The notes under the pieces: model-generated
Seen by the model: the letters and a program-made list of their open reading frames with translations, nothing else
The model's database searches: none
What the model was told of the DNA's origin: nothing
Translations under genes and position numbers: made by a program
Source: Streptomyces flavochromogenes
GTDB taxonomy: Bacteria; Actinomycetota; Actinomycetes; Streptomycetales; Streptomycetaceae
Assembly: GCF_000717595.1 (NCBI RefSeq)
Contig: NZ_JNZO01000019.1
Span: forward strand, 1-64,000
Length of the DNA stretch: 64,000 nucleotides
Direction of reading: 5' to 3'
Part shown: piece after piece, positions 37,383-46,737 of the stretch
Numbering within the stretch: position 1 is the first letter of the stretch
Layout of the letters: each line of letters opens with the position of its first letter

Positions 37383-38602
37383 CGACGGGCTCTCCGTGGT
37401 TCCGGGCGACGACGAACGAGCCGGAGCCGGAGCCGATACCCGCGGACCCCTACGGGGTCCCCTCGCCGTACCAGGAACCGGCTCCGTCCCCGTACCCGTA
37501 CACCGAGCAGGCGTACCAGGAACCCACGCAGCCGTACCAGGACCCCACGCAGGGGTACGGGGAGCCCGCGCAGGCGTACCGGGAGCCCGAGCCCGTCTAC
37601 GAGGCCCCTCACCAGACCGCCTACGACGCTCCCCGTGAGACTCCGCGCGAGGACGCCTACACGGCCCCGTACGAGCCGTACGAGGCCCCTGTGGCTCCTC
37701 CGCCTCCCTCCTCGGGCGACACGACCGTTCTGGAGGCCGTGGAGCCCCTTCCCGGGCCCGGCCGGGCCGAACGCCGGCGCGCGGCCAAGGGGGGCAGCCG
37801 GGGCAAGGGCCGTCGAGGCGGCCCGACCGCCACCACGGCCGGCGCCCCGACCGGCGAACCGCCCGCGGCGCCGCTCTCGCGCGTCGAGGCCCGGCGCGCC
37901 GCCCGCGCCGCCAAGGACAGCGTCGGCGTCGTCGCCAGCCGCGCCGTCGGGGAACTCTTCATCACCTTCGGCGTCGTCATGCTGCTCTTCGTCACCTACC
38001 AGCTGTGGTGGACGAACATCCTCGCCGGCCAGGAGACCGACCGGGCCAAGGAACAGATCGAGGACACCTGGGCCAAGGGCGACGCCGAGAAGGACGACAG
38101 CGAGCCGGGGGCGTTCGAGCCAGGCGAGGGCTTCGCCATCATGTACATCCCCAAGCTGGACGTCGTCGTCCCCGTCGCCGAGGGCATCAACAAGGCGAAG
38201 GTCCTCGACAAGGGCATGGTCGGCCACTACGCCGAGGGCAAGCTCAAGACGGCCATGCCCTCCGACAAGCAGGGCAACTTCGCCGTCGCCGGACACCGCA
38301 ACACCCACGGCGAGCCGTTCCGCTACATCAACCAGCTGAAGCCCGGCGACCCGATCGTCGTCGAGACCCGGAGCGCGTACTACACGTACGAGATGGCGAG
38401 CATCCTGCCGCAGACCGCGCCCTCGAACGTCTCCGTGATCGAACCGGTGCCCAAGGGCTCCGGCTTCACCGAGCCCGGCCGGTTCATCACGCTGACCACC
38501 TGCACACCCGAATTCACCAGCACGTACCGCATGATCGTGTGGGGCAGGCTGGTCGAGGAACGCCCGCGCAGTGAGGGAAAGCCGAAAGCGCTCGTAGGCT
38601 GA
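37379..38602 (+). CDS. Class E sortase with long Pro/Tyr-rich N-terminus (second of three)
   Basis: 407 residues from the GTG at 37379, overlapping the pabA stop (GTGA). The first ~180 residues are a disordered cytoplasmic extension rich in Pro, Tyr and Glu, with repeats like AYQEPTQPYQDPTQGYGEP, then an Arg/Ala-rich stretch. One membrane helix (LFITFGVVMLLFVTYQLWW) leads to the sortase domain: His in AVAGHRNTHG, Cys in ITLTTCTPEF, Arg in STYRMIVWGRL. Likely SrtE-type housekeeping sortase for LAxTG substrates. Confidence 0.93.
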   Translation: MTTGSPWFRATTNEPEPEPIPADPYGVPSPYQEPAPSPYPYTEQAYQEPTQPYQDPTQGYGEPAQAYREPEPVYEAPHQTAYDAPRETPREDAYTAPYEPYEAPVAPPPPSSGDTTVLEAVEPLPGPGRAERRRAAKGGSRGKGRRGGPTATTAGAPTGEPPAAPLSRVEARRAARAAKDSVGVVASRAVGELFITFGVVMLLFVTYQLWWTNILAGQETDRAKEQIEDTWAKGDAEKDDSEPGAFEPGEGFAIMYIPKLDVVVPVAEGINKAKVLDKGMVGHYAEGKLKTAMPSDKQGNFAVAGHRNTHGEPFRYINQLKPGDPIVVETRSAYYTYEMASILPQTAPSNVSVIEPVPKGSGFTEPGRFITLTTCTPEFTSTYRMIVWGRLVEERPRSEGKPKALVG

Positions 38603-38639
38603 GACCCCACACCTCCGGACGGGACGACGGGACGACCTA

Positions 38640-39314
38640 GTGGCACGCGTGCGTAATCGGATCGCCGGAGTCATCAGCTTCTTCGGCGAACTCCTCATCA
38701 CGGCGGGCCTGGTGCTCGGCCTCTTCGTCGTCTACTCCCTGTGGTGGACCAACGTCCTCGCCGACCGCGCCGCCGACCAGGACGGCGCCCAGGTCCGCGA
38801 CCGCTGGGCCGACGGACCCGGCGCGCTCGACACCAAGGACGGCATCGGCTTCCTCCACGTGCCGGCGATGAACAACGGCGAAGTCCTGGTCAAGCAGGGC
38901 ACCAAGAGCGCGATCCTCAACAACGGCGTCGCCGGCTACTACACCGACCCGATCAAGTCCGCGCTCCCGCAGGACAAGCAGGGCAACTTCACGCTCGCCG
39001 CGCACCGGGACGGACACGGCGCCAAGTTCCACAACATCCACAAGTTGAAGAACGGCGACCCGATCGTCTTCGAGTCCAAGGACACCTGGTACGTCTACAA
39101 GGTCTACAAGACCCTGCCGGAGACCACGAAGTACAACGTGGACGTCCTGCAGCCCGTCCCCAAGGAGTCGGGGAGGACGAAGCCCGGCCGGTTCATCACG
39201 CTGACCACCTGCACGCCCATGTACACCTCCGACTACCGGTACATCGTCTGGGGCGAGCTGGTGCGTACGGAGAAGGTCGACCGCGACCGGACGCCTCCGG
39301 CGGAGCTGCGCTGA
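38640..39314 (+). CDS. Class E sortase (third of three)
   Basis: 224 residues from the GTG at 38640. Membrane anchor FFGELLITAGLVLGLFVVYSL (quoted in part) then sortase domain: His in TLAAHRDGHG, Cys in ITLTTCTPMYTS, Arg in SDYRYIVWGELV. Very similar to the second sortase around the active site (RFITLTTCTP in both), so the pair probably arose by duplication. S. coelicolor has two adjacent enzymes of this kind (SrtE1 and SrtE2) that anchor long chaplins. The gene ends at a 21-base-pair terminator. Confidence 0.93.
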   Translation: MARVRNRIAGVISFFGELLITAGLVLGLFVVYSLWWTNVLADRAADQDGAQVRDRWADGPGALDTKDGIGFLHVPAMNNGEVLVKQGTKSAILNNGVAGYYTDPIKSALPQDKQGNFTLAAHRDGHGAKFHNIHKLKNGDPIVFESKDTWYVYKVYKTLPETTKYNVDVLQPVPKESGRTKPGRFITLTTCTPMYTSDYRYIVWGELVRTEKVDRDRTPPAELR

Positions 39315-39355
39315 GCGCCCCGCACGGGAAGAGTCGAAGCGCCCCGGGCGGGCCG

Positions 39356-39400
39356 AAGGGGAGAGCCCCGGCATCCAGTGGATGCCGGGGCTCTCCCCTT
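39356..39400. terminator. Bidirectional terminator between the sortase and pknB
   Basis: Perfect 21-base-pair stem with an AGT loop: left arm 39356-39376 (AAGGGGAGAGCCCCGGCATC and one more C), right arm 39380-39400. Longest perfect stem in the window, placed between convergent genes. Confidence 0.92.
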
Positions 39401-39435
39401 CGAACGGTCCGACCGTCTGAACGGTCGTGGGGGCG

Positions 39436-41460
39436 TCAGTCGAAGAAGCCGCCGCCGCCGCCACCGTTGTTGTCTCCGCCGCCGGGGTTGCCGCCGTTGC
39501 CGCCGCCCAGCGTGACGACGGTGATCGGCTGGGTCGTGGGGACCGTCGAACCCTCAGGGGGGTTCGTGCCGAGGACCACCGCGTCCTCCTTGTCGGAGTT
39601 CTGCTGCACGACCGTCAGGCCCAGGCCCTGGAGCATGTCCCTGACCTCGCTGAACTTCTTGCCGGTCAGACCGGTGGGGATCTGGACCTGGGTCTGCTGC
39701 GGTCCCTTGGAGACCTTCAGCGTGATCTGGGTCTCCTTGGACTGGTCCGAGGGGCCCTGCGGAGTCTGATCGATGACCGTGCCCGCGGGCTGGTCCGAGT
39801 CGACCTCTTCCTTGGTGATGTTGGTGAAGCCGACCCCGTTCAGCTGCTGAACGGCCTGGTCGTAGCTCCGCGTCTTCACATCGGGAAGCTGCAGCAGCTT
39901 CTGCTTCGCGACGGTGATCGTCACCTCGGAGTTCTTCTCCGCCCTGGTGCCGCCGTCCGGATTCTGCTGCAGGACCGTGCCGGGGTCCTCATCGGACTCC
40001 TGCTGCTCGACCTTGACCTTGAAGCCCTTGTCCTTCAGGGACTGCTCGGCGCGCTCCTGGGACTGTTCCTGGACGTCCGGAACCTCCACGAGCGGCGAGC
40101 CCTCGGAGACGACCACCTGGATCGTGGCGCCGGTGTCCATCTTCGTGGTGCCGTCCGCGACCGGGGACTGGCGGCAGATGGTGCCCTTGGGCTGATCGCA
40201 GCGCTCGGTGCCGGTCTCCTGCACCTTCACTTCCGCGTTGGTCGCCCGCTCCGTCGCCACCGCGACGGTCTGGCCGACCAGCTGCGGGACGGCGACCTGC
40301 CGGGTGCCGTCCTTCTTCTCGAACAGCGAGACGCCGATGAAGATCGCGCCGACGAGCACCAGGATGCCCGCGAGGGCCAGCAGGATCGTCGAGGTGTTCG
40401 ACTTCTTCTGGCCACCGCGACGGCGGTCCGGGCGGTCGTCGTAGCCGTAGCCACCGTCGTCCGGGTTGATCGGGGGCAGCATCGAGGTCTGGCCCGCCGG
40501 GTCGGCCTGGCGCAGCGCCGTCGTCGGCTGGTCCTCCGGGTAGCCGCCGTAGCCGCCGCCGTACGCGGGGGCGCCCGTCATGCCCATACCCATGCCCATC
40601 GCGGCGGCGGCCGCGACCGGCTGACCGTCGAGGCAGGCCTCGATGTCCGCGCGCATCTCGTCGGCGGACTGGTACCGGTAGTCGGGGTCCTTGACCAGCG
40701 CCTTGAGGACGATGGCGTCCATCTCGGGCGTGATCTCGTGGTCGAAGTTGCTCGGCGGCTGCGGCTCCTCGCGGACGTGCTGGTACGCGACCGCGACCGG
40801 GGAGTCGCCGATGAACGGGGGACGGACGGTGAGGAGCTCGTACAGCAGGCAGCCCGTGGAGTACAGGTCGGAGCGGGCGTCGACCTGCTCGCCCTTGGCC
40901 TGCTCGGGGGAGAGGTACTGGGCCGTGCCGATGACCGCGGCGGTCTGCGTCATGGTCATGCCCGAGTCGCCCATGGCGCGCGCGATGCCGAAGTCCATGA
41001 CCTTGACCTGGCCGGTGCGCGTCAGCATGACGTTCGCCGGCTTGATGTCTCGGTGCACGATGCCGGCGCGGTGCGAGTACTCCAGCGCCTGGAGGATGCC
41101 GACCGTCATCTCGAGGGTGCGCTCGGGCAGCAGCTTGCGCCCGGAGTGCAGCAGCTCACGCAGGGTCGACCCGTCGACGTACTCCATCACGATGTACGGG
41201 ATGGAGACGTTGTCGACGTAGTCCTCGCCGGTGTCGTAGACCGCGACGATCGCCGGATGGTTCAGCGAGGCGGCGGACTGTGCCTCACGGCGGAACCGGG
41301 CCTGGAAGGACGGATCGCGGGCCAGGTCGGCCCGCAGCGTCTTCACGGCGACGGTGCGGCCGAGCCGGGTGTCCTGGGCGAGATACACCTCGGCCATGCC
41401 ACCACGGCCGAGCACCGAGCCCAGCTCGTACCGGCCGCCGAGGCGACGCGGCTCTTCCAT
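39436..41460 (-). CDS. pknB: PASTA-domain Ser/Thr protein kinase PknB
   Basis: About 674 residues from the ATG at 41460 (MEEPRRLGGRYELGSVLGRGG); the frame continues 24 codons upstream. Cytoplasmic kinase domain: GRGGMAEVYLA, VAVKTL, HRDIKPANVML, DFGIARAMG, then a linker, a membrane helix (ILLALAGILVLVGAIFIGVSLF, quoted in part) and four PASTA repeats (from VAVPQLVGQTV, EVPDVQEQSQ, QLPDVKTRSY and QIPTGLTGKK). PASTA domains bind muropeptides or lipid II, so the kinase ties wall status to phosphorylation of FHA and division proteins. Last gene of the fhaA-fhaB-pstP-ftsW-pbpA run. Gly/Asn-rich tail ends GGGGFFD. Confidence 0.95.
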   Translation of the reverse strand: MEEPRRLGGRYELGSVLGRGGMAEVYLAQDTRLGRTVAVKTLRADLARDPSFQARFRREAQSAASLNHPAIVAVYDTGEDYVDNVSIPYIVMEYVDGSTLRELLHSGRKLLPERTLEMTVGILQALEYSHRAGIVHRDIKPANVMLTRTGQVKVMDFGIARAMGDSGMTMTQTAAVIGTAQYLSPEQAKGEQVDARSDLYSTGCLLYELLTVRPPFIGDSPVAVAYQHVREEPQPPSNFDHEITPEMDAIVLKALVKDPDYRYQSADEMRADIEACLDGQPVAAAAAMGMGMGMTGAPAYGGGYGGYPEDQPTTALRQADPAGQTSMLPPINPDDGGYGYDDRPDRRRGGQKKSNTSTILLALAGILVLVGAIFIGVSLFEKKDGTRQVAVPQLVGQTVAVATERATNAEVKVQETGTERCDQPKGTICRQSPVADGTTKMDTGATIQVVVSEGSPLVEVPDVQEQSQERAEQSLKDKGFKVKVEQQESDEDPGTVLQQNPDGGTRAEKNSEVTITVAKQKLLQLPDVKTRSYDQAVQQLNGVGFTNITKEEVDSDQPAGTVIDQTPQGPSDQSKETQITLKVSKGPQQTQVQIPTGLTGKKFSEVRDMLQGLGLTVVQQNSDKEDAVVLGTNPPEGSTVPTTQPITVVTLGGGNGGNPGGGDNNGGGGGGFFD

Positions 41461-41615
41461 AGCTAATCCAGCCCTCTCCGTCTGTCCCGACCGCACCCAT
41501 GGGTGGTCCGGCGGTGTGTGCTGTTCGCGCATACGGTACCGGCCCCGGGTAGACGATCCGCCCGGGGCCGGTAGCTGATACCTGACCGGTACCTCGCACG
41601 TACGGGCCCGAGACG

Positions 41616-43082
41616 TCAGCCCCGGGTGTTCAGGACCGCCTTCATCACGGCCTTCGCGATGGGGGCGGCGAGACCGCCACCGCTGATGTCCTCACGTGAG
41701 GTGCCCGCCGAATCCTCGACGATCACGGCGACCGCGACCGGGGAGCCCTCTGCGGTCTTCGCGTACGAGATGAACCAGGCGTACGGGCGCTTGGCGTTCT
41801 TCTCGCCGTGCTGGGCCGTACCGGTCTTGCCGCCGACCTTCACGCCGTCCATGTTCACGTCGGCGTTGCCGCCGGTGCCGTTGGTGACGACGCTCTCCAT
41901 CATCTGCTGGAGCAGCTGCGCGTTCTCCTCCGAGACCGGGCGGCTCATCTCCTCCGGCTCGGTCTTCTTGAGCAGGTCGACGTTGGGCGCGCGCAGCTCG
42001 TCGATCATGTACGGCTTCATCAGCTTGCCGTCGTTGGCGATCGCCGCCGTGACCATCGCCATCTGGAGCGGGGTGGTCGCGGTGTTGAACTGGCCGATGG
42101 ACGAGAGCGCGTTGCCACCGCGGTCGGCCGTCTTGTCGTAGACCGAGGCGGAGGAACGGACCGGGGTGAACTGCTCGGCGTTGAAGCCGAACTTCTCGGC
42201 CATCTCCACCATCTTGTCGCGGCCGACGTCGTCGCCGAGCTTCGCGAAGACCGAGTTGCAGGAGATGTCGAGGGCATGCTTCAGGCTGGCGTTGGCGCAG
42301 CCCTTGGCGTGGTTGATCATCTCTCGCTTGGAGAGGGGGATCTTCCAGCCCTCGGGGGTGTCGGTCGCCGCATTGATGTCCTTGACCTTGCCGTTCTCCA
42401 GCGCGGCGGCGGCGGTCACGACCTTGAAGACGGAACCGGGCGGGTAGATCTCACGGATCGCGCGGTTCTGCTTCGGCTTGTTCTTGTCCTTCTCCAGCGC
42501 CACCCAGGCCTTCTCGTCCTTGGCGGAGTAGCCGGCGAAGGAGGAGGGGTCGTACGAGGGCGTGGAGGCCATCGTCAGGATCTTGCCGGTCTTCGGCTCG
42601 ATCGCGACGACGGCGCCGGTCTTGTTGCCCAGACCCTCGAAGGCGGCCTTCTGCGCGGCGCCGTTGAGGGTGGTGACGACGTCGCCGCCCTTCTTCGTCT
42701 CGCCGGTGAACATGGCGAGGGTGCGGTCGAAGAAGAGCCGGTCGTCGTTGCCGGTGAGGATGCCGTCCTCGATCTTCTCGATCTGGTTGGCGTCGTAGGC
42801 CTGCGAGGCGTAGCCCGTGACCGGGGCCCACATGGGGCCGTCGGTGTAGGTCCGCTTGAACTTGTAGTACGGGTCCTTGGAGTCGACGGAGCCGGTGATC
42901 GGCTTGCCGTCCACGATGATGTTGCCGCGGGCGTTGGCGTACCGCTCGATCTGGACGCGCTTGTTGGTCGGGTGGGCGTTCAGCTCGTCGGCGCGGACGA
43001 ACTGGAGCCAGTTGTCCCGCAGGAGCAGGGCGAGGATGAGCAGGCCGCAGAAGATCGCGACCCGGCGCAGCGGCTTGTTCAC
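41616..43082 (-). CDS. pbpA: Penicillin-binding protein 2 (transpeptidase PbpA)
   Basis: 488 residues. Signal-anchor helix near the N-terminus (VAIFCGLLILALLL), a dimerisation domain and a class B transpeptidase domain: SxxK in YPPGSVFKVVT, SxN in LDISCNSVFAK, KTG in VGGKTGTAQHGE. Cross-links peptidoglycan with its partner polymerase FtsW/RodA, whose gene overlaps it by four bases. Confidence 0.95.
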   Translation of the reverse strand: MNKPLRRVAIFCGLLILALLLRDNWLQFVRADELNAHPTNKRVQIERYANARGNIIVDGKPITGSVDSKDPYYKFKRTYTDGPMWAPVTGYASQAYDANQIEKIEDGILTGNDDRLFFDRTLAMFTGETKKGGDVVTTLNGAAQKAAFEGLGNKTGAVVAIEPKTGKILTMASTPSYDPSSFAGYSAKDEKAWVALEKDKNKPKQNRAIREIYPPGSVFKVVTAAAALENGKVKDINAATDTPEGWKIPLSKREMINHAKGCANASLKHALDISCNSVFAKLGDDVGRDKMVEMAEKFGFNAEQFTPVRSSASVYDKTADRGGNALSSIGQFNTATTPLQMAMVTAAIANDGKLMKPYMIDELRAPNVDLLKKTEPEEMSRPVSEENAQLLQQMMESVVTNGTGGNADVNMDGVKVGGKTGTAQHGEKNAKRPYAWFISYAKTAEGSPVAVAVIVEDSAGTSREDISGGGLAAPIAKAVMKAVLNTRG

Positions 43083-44503
43083 GGACGGACCACCTGGGTC
43101 ATCTCAGCGTCGGGGGACGGGGCGGGCGCGGGTGCCGGGCGGCGCGCGGTGTCGCTGATCCGGATCAGGATGCCGATCAGAGCCCAGTTGGCGATCACGG
43201 ACGATCCGCCGTACGCGAGGAACGGCATGGTCATACCGGTGAGCGGGATGAGGCCCATCACGCCGCCGGCGACGACGAAGATCTGGAGTGCGAAGGCGCC
43301 GGAGAGGCCCATCGCGAGCAGCTTGCCGAAGGGGTCACGGGCGGCGAGGGAGGTGCGGACACCGCGCTCGATGATCAGCCCGTAGATGAGCAGGAAGACC
43401 ATCACGCCGGCGAGACCGAGCTCCTCGCCGACGGTGGCGAAGATGAAGTCCGAGTTGGCGGCGAAGCCGATCAGGTCGGAGTTGCCCTGGCCGAGGCCGG
43501 TGCCGAGGATGCCGCCGGAGCCGAAGGACATCATGACCTGGCTCATCTGCTGGCAGGCCGCGACGCCCTCCTTGGCGCAGCCGAACGGGTCGGCCCAGGC
43601 ATCCACGCGGTCCTGCACGTGGCCGGCGAAGGAGGCCACACCGACCGCGCCCGCGACCGACATGAGAAGACCCATGACGATCCAGCTGGTCCGCTCCGTC
43701 GCCACGTACAGCATGATCACGAACATGCCGAAGAACAGCAGCGAGGTACCGAGGTCGTTCTCGAAGATCAGGATGAGGAGGCTGACCGCCCAGATCGTCA
43801 GGATCGGGCCGAGGTCGCGTCCGCGGGGCAGGTAGAGCCCCATGAAGCGGCGGCTGGCCAGGGCGAGCGCGTCGCGCTTCACCATCAGGTAGCCGGAGAA
43901 GAAGATCGCGAGCACGATCTTCGCGAACTCACCGGGCTGGATGGAGAAACCGGCGACGTTGATCCAGATCTTGGCGCCGTAGACGGCCGACCCGAGCCCC
44001 GGGACCAGCGGCAGCAGCAGGAGGACGAGCGCCACCACCATCGAGATGTACGTGTAGCGCTGGAGGACCCGGTGGTCCTTCAGGAACAGCAGCATGCCGA
44101 CGAACATGGCGATGCCGATGGCCGAGTACATCATCTGCTTCGGGGCGTCCGGGCTGAAGCTGTCGTACAGCCGCATCGACGTCGCGATCAGCCGCGGCGA
44201 CTGGTCCAGCCGCCAGATCAGCACCAGCCCCATGCCGTTGAGCAGGGTCGCCAGGGGCAGCAGCAGCGGGTCCGAGTACGGGGCCCACTTCCGCACCACG
44301 AGGTGCGCGACGCCCGCGAGGAGCGCGAGGCCGAGCCCGTACCCGAGCATGCCGGCCGGGACTTTGCCGTCCATGGCCAGGCCCACGTTGAGGTAGGCGA
44401 ACACCGGGATGGCGACGGCGAACGCCAGCAGTGCCAGCTCGGTGTTGCGCCGGCTCGGCGCCTCGATCGCGCCGATGGTGGTCGTGTTGGTGACAACGCT
44501 CAT
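43079..44503 (-). CDS. FtsW/RodA/SpoVE family peptidoglycan polymerase
   Basis: 474 residues, about 11-12 membrane helices. SEDS family signatures: VAGFSIQPGEFAKIVLAIFFSGYL (quoted in part), FENDLGTSLLFFGMF, and GLIPLTGMTMPFLAYGGSS near the C-terminus. It polymerises lipid II into glycan strands with the transpeptidase encoded next. Whether it is the RodA-type or FtsW-type member cannot be settled from this sequence alone; the pairing with pbpA suggests the RodA-like copy. Upstream gene is pstP, 26 bases away. Confidence 0.93.
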   Translation of the reverse strand: MSVVTNTTTIGAIEAPSRRNTELALLAFAVAIPVFAYLNVGLAMDGKVPAGMLGYGLGLALLAGVAHLVVRKWAPYSDPLLLPLATLLNGMGLVLIWRLDQSPRLIATSMRLYDSFSPDAPKQMMYSAIGIAMFVGMLLFLKDHRVLQRYTYISMVVALVLLLLPLVPGLGSAVYGAKIWINVAGFSIQPGEFAKIVLAIFFSGYLMVKRDALALASRRFMGLYLPRGRDLGPILTIWAVSLLILIFENDLGTSLLFFGMFVIMLYVATERTSWIVMGLLMSVAGAVGVASFAGHVQDRVDAWADPFGCAKEGVAACQQMSQVMMSFGSGGILGTGLGQGNSDLIGFAANSDFIFATVGEELGLAGVMVFLLIYGLIIERGVRTSLAARDPFGKLLAMGLSGAFALQIFVVAGGVMGLIPLTGMTMPFLAYGGSSVIANWALIGILIRISDTARRPAPAPAPSPDAEMTQVVRP

Positions 44504-44529
44504 GGTGGTGAAAGGCCCCCTACGGGTGC

Positions 44530-46023
44530 TTACTGCTTGCCGCAGTTCGAGGCCAGCTTCTGCTCCTCCGCGGTGAGGGTGGGACCCGGGGTCGGAGCGG
44601 CTGTGGTGGGCTTGGAGTCAGGGGTGGCGGCGCCGTCCGGCGTTTCGGCCGGCGGCTTGCTCGCCTGGTCGGCCGCCTTCTCGGCGGCCGCGCGGCGCTC
44701 CGCCGTCTTCTTGCAGGCCGAGGCCTGCACGGCCAGCTCGGCGATCTTCGTCTCGGCCTTGGCGAGGCTGCCGCCCGTGATCGTGTCCTCGACCTGCTTC
44801 TGCTGGTACGCGGGGAGGTACTTGAGTTCGATCTCGGGGTGGTCCTTCTCGACCTTCGACAGCGAGACCCAGGCCAGGTCCTGGCTGATGCCCTGGTACA
44901 GCGCCACGTGCTGGTCCTTGGACCCGACGAAGTACTGGGTCTGCGTCCAGCGCCAGCCGCCGTACAGCCCGCCGCCGATGATCGCGAGGACGAGGATCAG
45001 GAAGAAGGAGCGCTTGAGCCACTTGCGGCCCTTGCGCGGCTTCACGAAGTCGTCGTCGGTGTACGACTCGAAGGAGCCTTGCGGGGGCATTCCGCCGTAG
45101 CCGTGGCCGTCGCCGCTTCCGGGCGGGCCGAACCCGCCGGCGGGCGGCTGCTGGTGCGGGGCCGGGCGACCGAGTCCGGAGGCGCGGCCCGCCGGGGTCT
45201 GCATCGCCCCGCCGTCGTTCAGCTGGGCGGCCTGGTTCTCGGCGACCGCGCCCACGATGACCGGGGTGTCGCTGAGGTGACCGGCGAGGGTGTCTCCGCC
45301 GTCGACGTCCAGGACATCGGCGACGATCACCGTGATGTTGTCGGGGCCGCCGCCGCGCAGGGCGAGCTGGATCAGCTCCTGCACGGTCTCCTGCGGGCCC
45401 TGGTAGCTGGCGAGGGTGTCCTCGAGCGTCTGGTGCGAGACCACGCCGGACAGGCCGTCGGAGCAGATCAGATAGCGGTCGCCGGCTCGGACCTCACGGA
45501 TGGAGAGGTCGGGTTCGACGTGGTCGCCACTGCCGAGCGCGCGCATGAGGAGCGAGCGCTGCGGGTGGGTGGTGGCCTCTTCCTCGGTGATCCGGCCCTC
45601 GTCGACGAGCCGCTGGACCCAGGTGTGGTCCTGGGTGATCTGGGTCAGCACACCGTCGCGGAGCAGATAGGCGCGCGAGTCGCCGACGTGCACCAGACCG
45701 AGCCGCTGACCGGTCCACAGCAGGGCGGTGAGCGTGGTGCCCATGCCTTCGAGCTGCGGGTCCTCCTCGACCATCATCCGGAGCTGGTCGTTGGCGCGCT
45801 GCACCGCCGTGCCGAGCGAGGTGAGGATGTCGGAGCCGGGGACGTCGTCGTCGAGCGTGACGAGGGTGGAGATCACCTCGGAGGAGGCGACCTCACCGGC
45901 GGCCTGGCCGCCCATGCCGTCGGCGATGGCGAGCAGCCGGGGGCCGGCGTAGCCGGAGTCCTCGTTGCCCTCGCGGATCATGCCCTTGTGCGAGCCCGCG
46001 GCGAATCGCAGGGACAGAGTCAT
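44530..46023 (-). CDS. pstP: PP2C-family Ser/Thr protein phosphatase PstP
   Basis: About 497 residues from the ATG at 46023. PP2C domain: SHKGMIREGNEDSGY, ADGMGGQAAGEVAS, VGDSRAYLLRDG, CSDGLSGVVS, GGGPDNITVIVADV (metal-binding Asp residues present). After a Gly/Pro-rich linker there is a membrane helix (FFLILVLAIIGGGLYGGW) and an extracytoplasmic C-terminal region ending EEQKLASNCGKQ. It reverses PknB phosphorylation. The 180-base gap before it (from fhaB) has short CGGTCGCTC repeats and may hold an internal promoter. Confidence 0.94.
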   Translation of the reverse strand: MTLSLRFAAGSHKGMIREGNEDSGYAGPRLLAIADGMGGQAAGEVASSEVISTLVTLDDDVPGSDILTSLGTAVQRANDQLRMMVEEDPQLEGMGTTLTALLWTGQRLGLVHVGDSRAYLLRDGVLTQITQDHTWVQRLVDEGRITEEEATTHPQRSLLMRALGSGDHVEPDLSIREVRAGDRYLICSDGLSGVVSHQTLEDTLASYQGPQETVQELIQLALRGGGPDNITVIVADVLDVDGGDTLAGHLSDTPVIVGAVAENQAAQLNDGGAMQTPAGRASGLGRPAPHQQPPAGGFGPPGSGDGHGYGGMPPQGSFESYTDDDFVKPRKGRKWLKRSFFLILVLAIIGGGLYGGWRWTQTQYFVGSKDQHVALYQGISQDLAWVSLSKVEKDHPEIELKYLPAYQQKQVEDTITGGSLAKAETKIAELAVQASACKKTAERRAAAEKAADQASKPPAETPDGAATPDSKPTTAAPTPGPTLTAEEQKLASNCGKQ

Positions 46024-46202
46024 GCGCACCTGCCCTGTCGACGCTGCATCGGGGTACAGCCGGTCTCGACCCACACTGCCCACCCTCCGGTCGCTCCGGT
46101 CACGCCGGTCGCTTCAGTCGCTCCGGTCAGGAGCCCGGCACGGTCTGTGGCGGGGACCGTCCCGACTCGCTCGCTCCGCTCGCGCCTATTCATGATGTAG
46201 CA

Positions 46203-46727
46203 CTACTTCCGCAGCTCGATGACGGTCTTGCCGATGCGGATCGGCGCGCCCAGCGGAATGGGTGTGGCGGTGGTGAGGCGCGCCCGGTCGAGATACGTGC
46301 CGTTCGTGGACCCGAGATCCTCGACGATCCACTGGCCGTCCCGGTCCGGGTAGATCCTGGCGTGCCGGCTGGACGCGTAGTCGTCGTCCAGCACGATCGT
46401 CGAATCATGGGCCCGGCCCAGCGTGATCGTCTGCCCCTGGAGGGCGACGGTCGTGCCGGTGAGGGTGCCCTCGGACACGACCAGCTTGGTCGGGGCGCCG
46501 CGGCGCTGCCGCCCACCGCCCGCGGTCTGCTGGCCGCGCTGCTGCGGAGGCGCGGCGGCTTGCCGCGCCTGCTGCTGCTGAGGTCGCGCCTCCTGGCGAC
46601 GTGAACCGCGCTGGGTGACCCGCGTACCGAAGAGGTCGCTGCGGATGACCTGGACGGCCACGATGACGAACAGCCACAGAACGGCCAGGAAACCCAACCG
46701 CATGACCGTCAGGGTCAGCTCTGACAT
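46203..46727 (-). CDS. fhaB: FHA-domain protein FhaB (FipA-like)
   Basis: 174 residues. N-terminal membrane helix (RLGFLAVLWLFVIVAVQVI), Gln/Arg-rich linker and a C-terminal FHA domain with phosphothreonine-binding residues in GRAHDSTIVLDDDYASSRHARI and DLGSTNGTYLD (quoted in part). It reads PknB phosphorylation and in mycobacteria recruits division proteins. Ten bases after fhaA. Confidence 0.92.
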   Translation of the reverse strand: MSELTLTVMRLGFLAVLWLFVIVAVQVIRSDLFGTRVTQRGSRRQEARPQQQQARQAAAPPQQRGQQTAGGGRQRRGAPTKLVVSEGTLTGTTVALQGQTITLGRAHDSTIVLDDDYASSRHARIYPDRDGQWIVEDLGSTNGTYLDRARLTTATPIPLGAPIRIGKTVIELRK

Positions 46728-46737
46728 TGCCCCCGCT

